64,000 bases of DNA from Amycolatopsis vancoresmycina (GCF_000716785.1 NZ_JNYY01000014.1:372001-436000); one strand, 5' to 3'; numbered from the stretch's first letter, positions 26,863 to 36,600 are shown. Numbers and translations are program-made. The notes: generated from the letters alone by a model not told the origin.

Positions 26863-28449
26863 GTGCCCCCGACGTTGCGGTCCCGCTGGAGCCTGGCCCG
26901 CCAGCTGCTCGTGCTGCAGCTCGCGGTGCTCTGCGTGCTGGCCGGCGCCGGGATCACCTTCGCCTACCTCGACGCGCAGCGGGCGGTGGGCGAGAACGCG
27001 CGCGACCAGGTCCGCGTGGTCGCCGTGACGGTCGCCGACGAGCCGGGTGTCGTGGCGGCGGTGGGGACGCCGGACCCGAGCGCGGTGCTCCAGCCGCTGG
27101 CGCAGCGCGTGAAGGACCACACCCACGTCGACTTCATCACGATCATGAGCCCGGCCGGGATCCGCTACACCCACCCGAATCCGGCGCTGATCGGGCAGCA
27201 CTACATCGGCAACATCGCCAAGCCGCAGCACGGCGAGGAGTTCACCGAGACCTACACCGGCTCGCTCGGCCCGTCGGTGCGCACGGTCGTCCCGGTATTC
27301 GACGCCGGCCACCGGGTGGTCGCGCTGGTCGCGGTCGGGATCACCGTCGCCGCCATCTCGGCCGAGCTGCGCGAACGGCTGTGGCCGCTGTTCGGCGTCG
27401 CCGGCGCGGTGCTGCTGGTCGGGGCGCTGGGCGGCTGGCTGATCAGCGCCCGGCTGCGGCGCCAGACCCGCGGCGTCGCGCCGGACGAGCTGAGCAACCT
27501 GTTCGAGTACCACGAAGCCGTGCTGCATTCCGTGCGCGAAGGCGTGCTGCTCGTCGGCCGCGACGGGCGGATCGGCCTCTGCAACGACGGCGCCCGCACG
27601 CTCCTCGGGCTCGACGCCGACCCGGTCGGGCGTGAACTGGCTTCGCTGGGCCTGCCCGACGGGCTCGCCGAAGCGTTCACGTCGGCGGAAAACCGCGCCG
27701 AGGAACTGCACCTGACGGACTCGCGCGTGCTGCTGGTGAGCACGTCCGCCGTCCGCTCGGGCGGCCGCGCGCAGGGCACCGTCGTCGTCCTGCGCGACCA
27801 CACCGAACTGCAGACGCTCACCGGCGAGCTGACCACCGCCCGCGGGCTCGCGGAGGCCCTGCGGTCGCAGGCGCACGAGGCGGCGAACCGGCTGCACACG
27901 GTGGTTTCCCTGGTGGAGATCGGCAAACCCGAGCAGGCCGTCGAGTTCGCCACCGCCGAGCTGGCCCTGGCGCAGGAGCTGACCGACCGGGTCGTCGGTG
28001 CCGTCGCCGAACCGGTGCTCGCCGCGCTGCTGCTGGGCAAGGCCGCGGAGGCGAGCGAACGCGGGGTCGAGCTGACGGTCACCCCGGACACCGTGATCGA
28101 CGACGTCTCGCTCGGCGTCGAGGCCCGCGACCTGGTGACGATCCTCGGCAACCTGATCGACAACGGCCTCGACGCGGCCGTGCGCGGCACCGGTCACCCG
28201 AAGGTCGTGGTCACCGCCCGCACCGGCGACGACGGGCTGCTGCTGCGCGTCGCCGACACCGGGCCCGGCGTGCCCGAGGGCGCCGACGTGTTCCGCCGCG
28301 GCTGGTCGACGAAGGCGGAAGACGGCCACGGCCTCGGCCTGGCCCTCGTCGGGCAGGCGGTGCGCCGCTACGGCGGCACGGTCGACGTCGGCCGGGACGG
28401 GGGCGCGGTGTTCACCGTGCGGCTGCCGCGGCAGGAGGCGGACCGGTGA
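26863..28449 (+). CDS. CitA/DcuS-type sensor histidine kinase
   Basis: About 528 residues. Two transmembrane helices (about 15-35 and 175-195) enclose an extracytoplasmic PAS-like sensor with SPAGIRYTHPNPALIGQHY, the pattern of C4-dicarboxylate/citrate sensors. A cytoplasmic PAS follows, then the Spo0B-type phosphoacceptor box SQAHEAANRLHTVVSLVE and ATPase boxes GNLIDNGLDAA, DTGPGVP and GHGLGLALV. The start could be the GTG at 26863, a TTG at 26875 or an ATG at 26806; AGGAGG at 26858 fits the TTG best. Overlaps the response regulator by four bases. Confidence 0.88.
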   Translation: MPPTLRSRWSLARQLLVLQLAVLCVLAGAGITFAYLDAQRAVGENARDQVRVVAVTVADEPGVVAAVGTPDPSAVLQPLAQRVKDHTHVDFITIMSPAGIRYTHPNPALIGQHYIGNIAKPQHGEEFTETYTGSLGPSVRTVVPVFDAGHRVVALVAVGITVAAISAELRERLWPLFGVAGAVLLVGALGGWLISARLRRQTRGVAPDELSNLFEYHEAVLHSVREGVLLVGRDGRIGLCNDGARTLLGLDADPVGRELASLGLPDGLAEAFTSAENRAEELHLTDSRVLLVSTSAVRSGGRAQGTVVVLRDHTELQTLTGELTTARGLAEALRSQAHEAANRLHTVVSLVEIGKPEQAVEFATAELALAQELTDRVVGAVAEPVLAALLLGKAAEASERGVELTVTPDTVIDDVSLGVEARDLVTILGNLIDNGLDAAVRGTGHPKVVVTARTGDDGLLLRVADTGPGVPEGADVFRRGWSTKAEDGHGLGLALVGQAVRRYGGTVDVGRDGGAVFTVRLPRQEADR

Positions 28450-29114
28450 TCCGGGTCCTGGTGGTGGAGGACGAGCCGGTGGCCGCCGAGGCGCACCGCG
28501 TGTACGTGGAACGGCTCCCGGGCTTCTCGGTGGCGGGGGTCGTCCACTCCGGCGGCGACGCGCTGCGCTTCTGCGAACGCGAGCCGGTCGACCTGGTGCT
28601 GCTCGACTTCTACCTGCCGGACACGCACGGCCTGGCGGTCTGCCGCTCGCTGCGCGCGGCCGGCCTGCCGATCGACGTCATCGCCGTGACGTCGGCGCGC
28701 GACCTCGGCCTGGTCAAGGCGGCGGTGTCGGTCGGCGTGGTGCAGTACCTGCTCAAGCCGTTCACCTTCGCGACCCTGCGGGAAAAACTGGAGCGCTACG
28801 CGGAATTCCGCGACGCGTCCGGCGAGGTCACCGGCCAGGCGGAGATCGACCGCGCCCTCGGCGCGCTGCGCACGACCGAGCAGCCCCCGCTGCCGAAGGG
28901 CATGAGCGTCCAGACCCTGGAGGCGATCACCGACGCCCTTTCCGGCGCGGCGGACGGGCTTTCGGCGGGCGCGGCGGCGAGTGCGATCGGCGCGTCCCGC
29001 GTCACCGCCCGGCGGTATCTGGAGTACTTGGCGGACAACGGCATGGCCCACCGCGAGCCGCACTACGGCCAGGTCGGCCGGCCGGAGGTCTGGTACCGCC
29101 TGACCCGCGTATAA
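28446..29114 (+). CDS. CitB/DcuR-type response regulator
   Basis: A 222-residue protein: receiver domain with VVEDEPVAAEAH and the phosphorylated Asp in LVLLDFYLPDTHG (about residue 52), Thr/Ser VTSARD and Lys LLKPF. The C-terminal output domain contains GASRVTARRYLEYLADNGMA, the helix-turn-helix of CitB-type regulators. GTG start overlaps the kinase stop, so the pair is co-translated. Its expected target is the divergent dicarboxylate carrier. Confidence 0.9.
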   Translation: MIRVLVVEDEPVAAEAHRVYVERLPGFSVAGVVHSGGDALRFCEREPVDLVLLDFYLPDTHGLAVCRSLRAAGLPIDVIAVTSARDLGLVKAAVSVGVVQYLLKPFTFATLREKLERYAEFRDASGEVTGQAEIDRALGALRTTEQPPLPKGMSVQTLEAITDALSGAADGLSAGAAASAIGASRVTARRYLEYLADNGMAHREPHYGQVGRPEVWYRLTRV

Positions 29115-29207
29115 CGGTCTACACCTCCGCGTCTGCGACTTCCGGCGGTTCCGGCGGCGCTTCCCGTGCGGTACACCGGGAAGATCACCGACCAGGGGAG
29201 TGCCGCC

Positions 29208-30950
29208 ATGCGGAAGTGGGCCGGGTTCGTCGCAGCGCTCGTGCTGTCGTTCGGGGTCGCCGTCCCCGCGTACGCCGGCGAGCCGGCGGGGACCGTGACC
29301 GAGGTGCAGGTGACCGGGCCGGTCGCGCAGCGGTTCAACCTCGTCGTCCTCGGGGACGGCTACACCGCCGCCGAGCAGCCGAAGTTCTTCGCCGACGTCC
29401 AGCGGCACGTCAGCACGCTGTGGTCGCTCGAGCCGTTCAAGTCCTACCGCAGCTACTTCAACGTCTACGCGGTGTCGATCGCCTCGCCCGAGTCCGGTGT
29501 GGACTGTGACCCTTCGCTCGGCGCGCCACGCCGGAACACCCCGCTGGACATGGGTTTCTGGGGCGGCTGCAACCCGCAGAGCGTGCAGCGGCTGCTGACC
29601 GTCGACGACGCGGCCGCGCAGCGGTACGCCGATCTCGTGCCCGGCACGACCCAGGCGAACCGCCAGATCCTCGCGCTGGGCAACAGCAGCACCTACGGCG
29701 GCGCGGGCGGTACGTACGCGACGGCGTCCGGCGGAAACGCGTTGTCCGCGCTCATCTCGCCGCACGAGCTGGGCCACTCGCTCGGCGGCCTCGACGACGA
29801 GTACGACTACTACGCGCGCAACGTCCCGGGTGGCGCCTACGAGGGCGGCGAGCCGGACTCGATCCACCACACGCTGCTGACCGAACAGCAGATGCGCGCC
29901 CAGCACGCGAAGTGGTGGCGCTGGCTGGGCGAGCCGAGCGAGGCCGGCGGCACGATCGGCCGCTTCGAAGGCGGCTTGTACACCCAGACCGGCGTGTGGC
30001 GGCCGAGCGCGCACTCGATGATGAAGACCCTCGGCTACGCGTTCGACCAGGTCGGCCGCGAGCGGATGACCCAGCGGATCTCGGCGAAGGTCCCGCTCGT
30101 CGGCGGCGGCACCCCGGCGGGCACGATCGGCGCGGACCGGGTGGTCTGGGTGCGCCCGATGCACCCGGTCGACCACCGCCTGGACGTGACGTGGACCCTG
30201 GACGGCAAGAGGCTGCCCGGTCGTGACGCGGTGGACCTGCGTGCCGCGCACGTGAAGCCCGGCCGCCACACGCTGACGGCCACGGTGACCGACCCGACCT
30301 CGTTCGTCCGCGACCCGGCGGCCCGCCCGACGGCCACCCGGACGTGGACGGTCGACACGGCGGTGACCACCCCGCCGTCCGGAGGACCGGCGGTCGTGGC
30401 GTCGACCTCGTTGCCGGTGGGCGGGCACGACGTGGTGTACGTCGAGACGGGCGAGCCGACCGGTTCGATCCCGGAGGTCTTCTGGTCCCTCGACGGCCGC
30501 TACGCCGGAACCGGCACCGACCACGCGCTCAACCTCTCCCGCGGCACGCACACCCTGACGGCGACCACCGGGGGCACGACGGTGACCTGGACGGTGGACG
30601 CCACCGGCCCGGCGACGACGGCGGAGCTGCCGCCGGGCGGGGTGTACCACGGCTCGTTCACGATGCGGCTGACGTCACCGGACGGTATGCCGGAGTTCCG
30701 CGTGGACGGCGACGGCTGGCACAAGTACTACGGCTGGCCGACGGACCCGGACGCACCGTACGTGTTCACGCCCCGCGGCACGGAGATCGACGGCCTGGCG
30801 TACGGAAACCTGGGCTCGGGCGGCCTGACGGTGTCCCCGTTCGCCGAGCGGACGCCGGGGTACGGCACCCACCGCATCGAGTACCGCTCGATCGACGCGG
30901 CCGGCAACGTGGGTCCGGCGAAGGCGGTGACGGTGACGCTGCTGCCGTGA
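29208..30950 (+). CDS. Secreted M64-family metallopeptidase
   Basis: A 580-residue exported protein; ATG with AGGGGAG upstream. Residues 1-24 are a signal peptide ending AYAG. The catalytic domain has NLVVLGDGYTAAEQPKFFAD, typical for M64 (IgA-peptidase family), and the zinc site SPHELGHSLGGLDDEYDYY (HExxH near residue 187, with downstream Glu/Asp). After about residue 310 come two or three immunoglobulin-like domains, ending DAAGNVGPAKAVTVTLLP. The family cleaves extracellular proteins; the natural substrate is unknown. Convergent with the GH20 gene, one base apart. Confidence 0.88.
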   Translation: MRKWAGFVAALVLSFGVAVPAYAGEPAGTVTEVQVTGPVAQRFNLVVLGDGYTAAEQPKFFADVQRHVSTLWSLEPFKSYRSYFNVYAVSIASPESGVDCDPSLGAPRRNTPLDMGFWGGCNPQSVQRLLTVDDAAAQRYADLVPGTTQANRQILALGNSSTYGGAGGTYATASGGNALSALISPHELGHSLGGLDDEYDYYARNVPGGAYEGGEPDSIHHTLLTEQQMRAQHAKWWRWLGEPSEAGGTIGRFEGGLYTQTGVWRPSAHSMMKTLGYAFDQVGRERMTQRISAKVPLVGGGTPAGTIGADRVVWVRPMHPVDHRLDVTWTLDGKRLPGRDAVDLRAAHVKPGRHTLTATVTDPTSFVRDPAARPTATRTWTVDTAVTTPPSGGPAVVASTSLPVGGHDVVYVETGEPTGSIPEVFWSLDGRYAGTGTDHALNLSRGTHTLTATTGGTTVTWTVDATGPATTAELPPGGVYHGSFTMRLTSPDGMPEFRVDGDGWHKYYGWPTDPDAPYVFTPRGTEIDGLAYGNLGSGGLTVSPFAERTPGYGTHRIEYRSIDAAGNVGPAKAVTVTLLP

Positions 30951-32318
30951 TCAGCGCGGCCGCCCCGGCACGCCCGGCCGCGTCTGCCAGGGGTGCGGCC
31001 CGTCCAGCGGCCGGTACTCCACGCCCAGCGCGTCCAGCCGCGGCAGGTGGTGGTCCCGCAACCGCGGCAGGAACTCCGCGTAGTCCCGCGACCCGCTGCT
31101 CCACGCCACCTCCGCGAACGCCGACAGCCGCGGGAACGCCATGTAGTCCACCCGCCGGACGCTGTCCAGGTGCTCGCTCCACACCTGCGCCTGGACACCG
31201 CGCAGCCGCGGGCCGGTGAGCGCCGGTTCGTACGTGTACACGTCCTCCAGGGTGTGGACCCAGCCGACCGGGATCGGTTCGCCGGGATCAGGAGACTGCC
31301 GGTGGTCCAGGTACACGTGCTGCTCCGGGCACATCACCACGTCGTGCCCGGCCGAAGCCGCCCGGACACCCGCCTCCTCGTTCTGCCACGAGCCGATCAC
31401 CATCGGGGGGAGGCCGTCGATGTCGAGGACCTCGTCCCAGCCCATCGGCGTCCGGCCGCGGGCCACCAGGTGCTCGGCCAGCTGCCGGACGAACGCGCGG
31501 TGTTCGTCGGTCGCGCCCGGCGTCTCGTCGCCGCCGAGTGCGATGACCGGGGACGGGAAGATCTCCAGCAGGTGGTCGAACACCGTGCGGAAGAAGTCCA
31601 AAGTGGACGCCGTCGGCGAAAGCAGCGAAGTGCTGATACCCCAGGAAGTCCAGACTTCGTAGGACGACGACGTTCCCAGCGAAGGATAGGCCGCCAGCGC
31701 CGCCCGTGCGTGGCCGGGGATGTCGATCTCCGGCACCACCGTGATCGCGCGCGCCGACGCGTACGCCACGATTTCCCGCAGGTCGTCGCCGGTGTAGCAC
31801 CCGCCGTGCGGACGGCCGTCCTGTTCGCCACCGCTGCCCACCATCGACGACGGCCGCCAGCCGCCCACCGACGTCAGCCGGGGGTACTCCGGGACCTCGA
31901 AGCGCCAGCCCTGGTCGTCGGTGAGGTGCAGGTTCAGCACGTTCAGCTTGTGCGCGGCCAGCAGGTCGACGAACCGGAGCACCTCGGCCTTCGTCCGGAA
32001 GTGCCGGGCGACGTCGAGCAGGCACCCGCGCCACCCGAACCGCGGGTGGTCCTCGACGACCCCGCACGGCACTGACGCGGGCGCGAACCCGGCCACCCGG
32101 AACGCGGCCGGCCCTGCCAGCTGCCGCAATGTCTCCCGCCCGTAGACCTCCCCGGCGGCGTCCGCCACCTCCAGAACCACACCGGTGGGCGAGATGGTGA
32201 GGCGGTAGCCCTCCGGCGGCAGGGAAGCCGTCCGGACGTCCACTGTGGACGGCCACGGGCACGTTCCCGGCGCGGGAGTCACCGAGACCGGGCGGGGGAG
32301 CAGGGTGTCGAAAGCCAT
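30951..32318 (-). CDS. GH20 beta-N-acetylhexosaminidase, cytoplasmic
   Basis: A 455-residue GH20 enzyme, which splits N-acetylglucosamine from chitobiose and similar oligomers by substrate-assisted catalysis. The catalytic Asp-Glu pair is in VIALGGDETPGATDEH (near residue 215); GWRGCLLDVARHF and HLTDDQGWRFE shape the active site. No signal peptide, so it works inside on imported sugars. It is the last gene of the minus-strand cluster, one base after the second permease gene. Its place after a binding protein and two permeases matches dasABC-dasD of Streptomyces. Confidence 0.9.
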   Translation of the reverse strand: MAFDTLLPRPVSVTPAPGTCPWPSTVDVRTASLPPEGYRLTISPTGVVLEVADAAGEVYGRETLRQLAGPAAFRVAGFAPASVPCGVVEDHPRFGWRGCLLDVARHFRTKAEVLRFVDLLAAHKLNVLNLHLTDDQGWRFEVPEYPRLTSVGGWRPSSMVGSGGEQDGRPHGGCYTGDDLREIVAYASARAITVVPEIDIPGHARAALAAYPSLGTSSSYEVWTSWGISTSLLSPTASTLDFFRTVFDHLLEIFPSPVIALGGDETPGATDEHRAFVRQLAEHLVARGRTPMGWDEVLDIDGLPPMVIGSWQNEEAGVRAASAGHDVVMCPEQHVYLDHRQSPDPGEPIPVGWVHTLEDVYTYEPALTGPRLRGVQAQVWSEHLDSVRRVDYMAFPRLSAFAEVAWSSGSRDYAEFLPRLRDHHLPRLDALGVEYRPLDGPHPWQTRPGVPGRPR

Positions 32319-32319
32319 G

Positions 32320-33168
32320 TCAGCCCTTCACGGCGCCGGCCATGCCGGACACCAGCCGTCGTTGGACCAGGACGAAGAACACGAGCACCGGGATCGTCAT
32401 CAGCGTCGAGGACGCCATCACCGCGCCCCAGTCGGTGTCCTCCGGCTTGAAGAACACCAGGATCGCCTGCGGCAGCGTCTGGTTCTCCGTCTTGGAAATG
32501 ATGAACGTCTTGGCGAACAGGAAGTCGTTCCAGGCGTGGATGAACGCCAGCACGCTGACCGCGACCAGCCCGGGCGCCACCAGCGGGAACAGGATCTGCC
32601 AGGTGAACCGCACCCGCGACGCACCGTCGAGCTTGGCGGCCTCTTCGAGTTCCACCGGCACCGCGGCGACGAACCCCCGCAGCATCCAGATCGCGAACGG
32701 CAGGCTGAACGCCAGGTGCACCAGCACCAGCGAACCCAGCTCGTTCAAGCCGAAAGCCGGTACGACCCCGCCGAGCTGGCGCATCAGGAAGAACAGCGGG
32801 ATGGTCAGCGCCTCCACCGGCACCATCTGGGCGACCAGCGTCATCACCAGCAGCACGGTCCGGCCCTTGAAGGAGAACCGCGTCAGCGCCACCGCCGAGA
32901 GGAACGACAGCAGCAGCGACAGGGCCACGACGACCAGGGCCACGACCAGGCTGTTGACGAAGTACCGCCCGAAGCCCGACACCGTGAGCACGCGCGAGAA
33001 GCTGTCGAACGACGGGCTGAACGTCCACGGCTTCGGGTTCGCCGACTGGATTTCGCCCGGCGGTTTCACCGCCGACAGCAGCATCCAGTACAGCGGGAAC
33101 GCGACCACCCCGGCGATCACCACGGTGACGACCTCGGCGAGCAGCCGCCCCGGACGTTTCACAGCCAT
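32320..33168 (-). CDS. ABC sugar transporter permease (MalG/DasC type)
   Basis: A 282-residue inner-membrane permease with six helices. The EAA loop reads VELEEAAKLDGASRVRFTWQ, where the ATPase docks. MAFPLYWMLLSAVKPPGEI-like N-terminus is typical of MalG-type (CUT1) permeases. It overlaps the other permease by 10 bases. There is no ATPase gene in the cluster; actinomycete CUT1 systems normally share the general ATPase MsiK encoded elsewhere. Confidence 0.9.
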   Translation of the reverse strand: MAVKRPGRLLAEVVTVVIAGVVAFPLYWMLLSAVKPPGEIQSANPKPWTFSPSFDSFSRVLTVSGFGRYFVNSLVVALVVVALSLLLSFLSAVALTRFSFKGRTVLLVMTLVAQMVPVEALTIPLFFLMRQLGGVVPAFGLNELGSLVLVHLAFSLPFAIWMLRGFVAAVPVELEEAAKLDGASRVRFTWQILFPLVAPGLVAVSVLAFIHAWNDFLFAKTFIISKTENQTLPQAILVFFKPEDTDWGAVMASSTLMTIPVLVFFVLVQRRLVSGMAGAVKG

Positions 33169-34088
33169 GCCGCGCTCCGGCGTTGCGACCGGACGTACAG
33201 CCCGGTGACCGACAGCAGCAACAGCGTCATCACGACTCCGATCGCCGAGCCGAGGCCGTACTCCTGCCCGGCGAAGGCTTGCTGGTAGGCGTAGACGTTG
33301 AGCACGAGGTTGCGCCCGGCCACGCCGCCGCCGTTGGTCATCACGTAGATCTGGGTGAACACCTTGAAGTCCCAGATGATCGACTGGACGGTCGCGATCA
33401 TCAGCAGCGGCCGCACCATCGGCAGCACGATGGTCCACGTCGTGCGCCACGCCGACGCGCCGTCGAGCGACGCGGCCTCCAGGACCTCGTCCGGCACGCC
33501 CTTGATCCCGGCGTACATCGTGACCAGCACGAACGGGAACGAGCACCAGATGACCTCGGCCGCGACCAGCCCGAACGCGCCGAGCGTGCCGAAGGTCCAC
33601 GAGTGGTGCTCGAACGGCAGCCCGAGGCCGGTCAGCACCTCGTTGACCAGCCCGAAGTCGGTGTCGAAGAGGAACAGCCAGACGTAGGAGCCCGCGATCG
33701 CCGGCGTCGACCACGCGCCCAGCGCGGCCAGGAACAGCAGCATCCGCGGCAGCGAACGCACCCGGCCGGCCAGCACGGCGAGCCCGGTGCCGACGACGAG
33801 CGAGCCGGCGACGCAGGCCGCGGCGAACCCGACCGTCTTGCCCAGCACGGTCCAGAACTGCGCCTGGGACAGCAGGTCGGCGTAGTTCGCGAAGCCGAGG
33901 AACACCAGGGGTGCGTTGCCCGCGGCCTGCGGCTGGCCGTAATCGTAGAACGAGATCAGGACCAGCTGGTAGATCGGGTAGGCCAGCAGCGCGGCGAGCA
34001 GGATCCCGGCCGGGGCGAGGTAGAGCGCGGCGGCCCGGCCGTCCCGCCGCCGCGCCTTCCGGGCGACGGGACGGACTTCCTGGGCCAC
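33159..34088 (-). CDS. ABC sugar transporter permease (MalF/DasB type)
   Basis: A 309-residue permease with six helices, GTG start just two bases after the binding-protein stop. The EAA loop is VPDEVLEAASLDGASAWRTT. LYLAPAGILLAALLAYPIYQ is the characteristic first helix of CUT1 MalF-type subunits. With the downstream MalG-type subunit it forms the membrane channel of the importer. Confidence 0.9.
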   Translation of the reverse strand: MAQEVRPVARKARRRDGRAAALYLAPAGILLAALLAYPIYQLVLISFYDYGQPQAAGNAPLVFLGFANYADLLSQAQFWTVLGKTVGFAAACVAGSLVVGTGLAVLAGRVRSLPRMLLFLAALGAWSTPAIAGSYVWLFLFDTDFGLVNEVLTGLGLPFEHHSWTFGTLGAFGLVAAEVIWCSFPFVLVTMYAGIKGVPDEVLEAASLDGASAWRTTWTIVLPMVRPLLMIATVQSIIWDFKVFTQIYVMTNGGGVAGRNLVLNVYAYQQAFAGQEYGLGSAIGVVMTLLLLSVTGLYVRSQRRSAAWL

Positions 34089-34090
34089 CA

Positions 34091-35374
34091 CTACCCGAAG
34101 GCCTTGTTCATCGCGGCGGCCGCGTCGGCGAGCGCCGCCGCCGGGTCCTTCCCGCCGGTCGCGATCTGCTGGACGGCGGTCGGCAGCACGTTCTGGCTGT
34201 CGATCTTCGACCACGCCGGCGTCGCCGGGACGAACTTGGTGCCGGACTTGAGCGTGTCGACGAACGGCTTGAGGAACGGGTCGTTCGCCGCGAGCTTCTG
34301 CTGCACCGTGCTCAGCGTGGGCAGGTTGCCCATCGCGGTGTACATCTTCTCCTGGTACTTCGCGCCGCCCAGGAGCTCGACGAACTCCAGCGCGAGGCTG
34401 CGGTGCTTGCTCGCGTTGAACACGCCCAGGAGGTTCCCGCCGGCGAACGCGGGCGCGATGGTGCCCGCGGTGGCACCCGGGATCGGCACGACGGCGTACT
34501 TGCCCTTCACCGCGCCCTGCTCGACGGCCTTGCGGTTGAAGTCGCCGCCGATCGTCATCCCGGCCTTGCCACCGGCGAACGCCGTCACGCTCTGCGTGCC
34601 GGTCAGGTTCGCGCACTGGGCGGGCGGGCAGACGTCGTCCTTGAGCAGGCTCGCGTACTGGGTCACGCCCGCCTTGGCTTGGTCACCGGTGACGGTCGAC
34701 GTCCACTTGCCGCCGTCGTCCTTCGCGAGTTCGCCGCCGTTGGCCCACAGGAACGGCAGCATCGCGTAGGTGTACTTGCCGCCGACGGCGATGCCGTAGA
34801 GGTCCGGCTTGGCGGCGCGGATCCGGCGGGCGGTGTCGGTCAGCTCGGCGAGCGTGGCCGGCGGCTTCAGGCCGAGTTCGGTGAACACGTCCGTGCGGTA
34901 GTACAACGCGCGGATGCCGGTGTACCAGGGCAGGCCGTAGGTCTTGCCGCCGGACTTCGCGGTGTCCAGCACGGTCGGGATGAGGTCTTTGCCCTCGCTC
35001 CACGCCGCGAGGTCGCCGGTCAGGTCGGCGAGCGCGCCGGTGGCGGCGTAGCTGGAGACGTCGGTGTTGCCGAACTCGGCGACGTCGGGGGCGTTGGCGG
35101 GGTCGTTGAAGGCACCGGAGAACTTGTCGGCGCGGCCTTCGACCGGCACCCACTGGACGTCGACCTCGGCGCCGGAGTGCGCGGCCTTGAACTCGGTGAT
35201 CGCTTCCTTGACCGCGGCTTCCTTCGGGGCGCGGTTGGCTTCGTCGAACAGCCAGACGCGGACGGTGCCGGTCTTGTCGTCCCCGCCGCCGCCCGCGGGC
35301 GCGGACTGGGTGGGCGCGCAGCCGGCCAGCAGGGCCAAACCGGCGACGACGGGCAGGGTGCGGCGCAGTCTCAT
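34091..35374 (-). CDS. Sugar-binding lipoprotein of ABC importer (DasA/NgcE-like)
   Basis: A 427-residue extracytoplasmic solute-binding protein of the CUT1 family. Lipobox LALLAGCAP near residue 15-20. The mature protein has TVRVWLFDEANRAPKEAA and an FSGAFNDPANAPDVAEFGNT segment near residue 90, as in maltose- and chitobiose-type binding proteins. Likely ligand, from the GH20 partner and the DasR-type site upstream, is chitobiose or its C1-oxidised form; the sequence alone does not prove it. A 44-base palindrome separates it from the lactonase gene upstream. Confidence 0.88.
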   Translation of the reverse strand: MRLRRTLPVVAGLALLAGCAPTQSAPAGGGGDDKTGTVRVWLFDEANRAPKEAAVKEAITEFKAAHSGAEVDVQWVPVEGRADKFSGAFNDPANAPDVAEFGNTDVSSYAATGALADLTGDLAAWSEGKDLIPTVLDTAKSGGKTYGLPWYTGIRALYYRTDVFTELGLKPPATLAELTDTARRIRAAKPDLYGIAVGGKYTYAMLPFLWANGGELAKDDGGKWTSTVTGDQAKAGVTQYASLLKDDVCPPAQCANLTGTQSVTAFAGGKAGMTIGGDFNRKAVEQGAVKGKYAVVPIPGATAGTIAPAFAGGNLLGVFNASKHRSLALEFVELLGGAKYQEKMYTAMGNLPTLSTVQQKLAANDPFLKPFVDTLKSGTKFVPATPAWSKIDSQNVLPTAVQQIATGGKDPAAALADAAAAMNKAFG

Positions 35375-35395
35375 GGTGAACCTCCCGTGGGGCCG

Positions 35396-35439
35396 TCGTG
35401 AGTGGTAAGGCGAGTTAGAACTCGCCTTACCACTCACGA
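35396..35439. repeat. Perfect 44-base palindrome between lactonase and binding-protein genes
   Basis: Arms of 21 bases (35396-35416 and 35419-35439) pair perfectly around two bases. It overlaps the stop codon of the lactonase gene and occupies most of the 59-base gap. Read as RNA it gives a very stable hairpin, so it may end or attenuate transcription or protect mRNA ends. It looks like one copy of an interspersed palindrome family, but no second copy is in the window. Confidence 0.85.
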
Positions 35440-36558
35440 GGCGAAGTAGACGGAGTTGACGCTGCCGACGGCGAGCGAACCGGCGGGCGCGCCGGGCAGG
35501 CCGGTGGCCGGGTCGCGCGGCAGCCAGGTGACGGTGCCGGAGCGCTGGTTCGAAACGTAGAACCAGTTTTCGGCCGGGTCGAGGGCCACGTGCCGCGGCC
35601 AGTTGCCACCCGTGGGCACTGTCGACACGAGCTTCAGCGTGGCGCCGGAAACGGAGAAGGTGGCCAGCGTGTTGGGGCCGCGGACGGTGGCGTAGGCGAA
35701 CTTCCCGTCCCGCGACAGGACGATCTCGCCCGGGTACAGCTCGCCGGTGCTCCCGGCGGGCACGGCCGGGACGACCGAGAGCGCTTTCAGCGTTCCGGTG
35801 GCCGCGTCCCAGCTCGCCACCGTCACCTCCGGCCGCAGTTCCTGCAGGATGTAGGCGAACTGCCCGGTGCGGTCGAACGCGAGGTGCCGCGGCCCGGCCC
35901 CGGCGGGCAGCTTCAGCTGCTGGTGCAGCGAAAGCTTCCCGGCCGAGAAGCCGTAGACGTACACCGAGTCCGCGCCGAGGTCGACCGACAGCACCCAGCG
36001 GCCGGTCGGGTCGTTGACGACCTGGTGGGCGTGCGCCTGCCCGGAGTCGGCGTGGTGGGTCACCAGGTCGGTGGCCGCGCCGAGCTTGCCGCCGGCCAGG
36101 ATCGGCAGCACGACGACGCTGCCCGAGCTGTAGTTGGCGGCCAGCACGTACTTCTCGCTCGAGTGCACCGAAAGGTGCGTCGGCGCACCGCCCTTCGACG
36201 AAACCTTGTTGAGCAGCTTCGGGTTCGCGGGATCGGCGATGTTCAGTGCCGAGACGTACCCGTTCGGGTCGCCTTCGTTGGTGACGTACAGCGTCTTGCC
36301 GTCGGCGCTGCGGTCGAACCACGACGTGTCGGTGATGCCCGGCACCGTGCGGACGGGGTTCAGCGTGGCGCCGGACCGGGTCGTGACGTCGAGCCCGTGT
36401 CCGGTCGCCCCGCTGGTGTAACTGCCGAGGTACACGGTTCCTCCGGCGAAACAGCCTTTCGGCGTGGTGGCCGCCGAAGCGAGCCGGCTGCCGAGAACGG
36501 TGGCGGCGCCCGCGCCGGCCGCGGCGCCGAGGAACGTGCGACGGGTGAGTCCGGTCAT
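35434..36558 (-). CDS. Tat-exported lactonase, seven-bladed propeller (PF10282 type)
   Basis: A 374-residue protein. The N-terminus LTRRTFLGAAAGAGAATVLG is a twin-arginine signal, so the folded enzyme is exported. The mature part has the lactonase-family repeats, for example SADGKTLYVTNEGDPNGYVS, GGAPTHLSVHSSEKYVLAANY and LPAGAGPRHLAFDRTGQFAY. Relatives open 6-phosphoglucono- or sugar-acid lactones, or muconolactones. Outside the cell, in a cluster for amino sugars, opening of N-acetylglucosamino-1,5-lactone is the simplest reading (inference). A dre-like site lies 45-60 bases upstream of its start. Confidence 0.82.
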   Translation of the reverse strand: MTGLTRRTFLGAAAGAGAATVLGSRLASAATTPKGCFAGGTVYLGSYTSGATGHGLDVTTRSGATLNPVRTVPGITDTSWFDRSADGKTLYVTNEGDPNGYVSALNIADPANPKLLNKVSSKGGAPTHLSVHSSEKYVLAANYSSGSVVVLPILAGGKLGAATDLVTHHADSGQAHAHQVVNDPTGRWVLSVDLGADSVYVYGFSAGKLSLHQQLKLPAGAGPRHLAFDRTGQFAYILQELRPEVTVASWDAATGTLKALSVVPAVPAGSTGELYPGEIVLSRDGKFAYATVRGPNTLATFSVSGATLKLVSTVPTGGNWPRHVALDPAENWFYVSNQRSGTVTWLPRDPATGLPGAPAGSLAVGSVNSVYFAS

Positions 36559-36600
36559 CGTCTTTGTCTCCCAACGGGTTTCGGCGGTGACGGACTCCAG

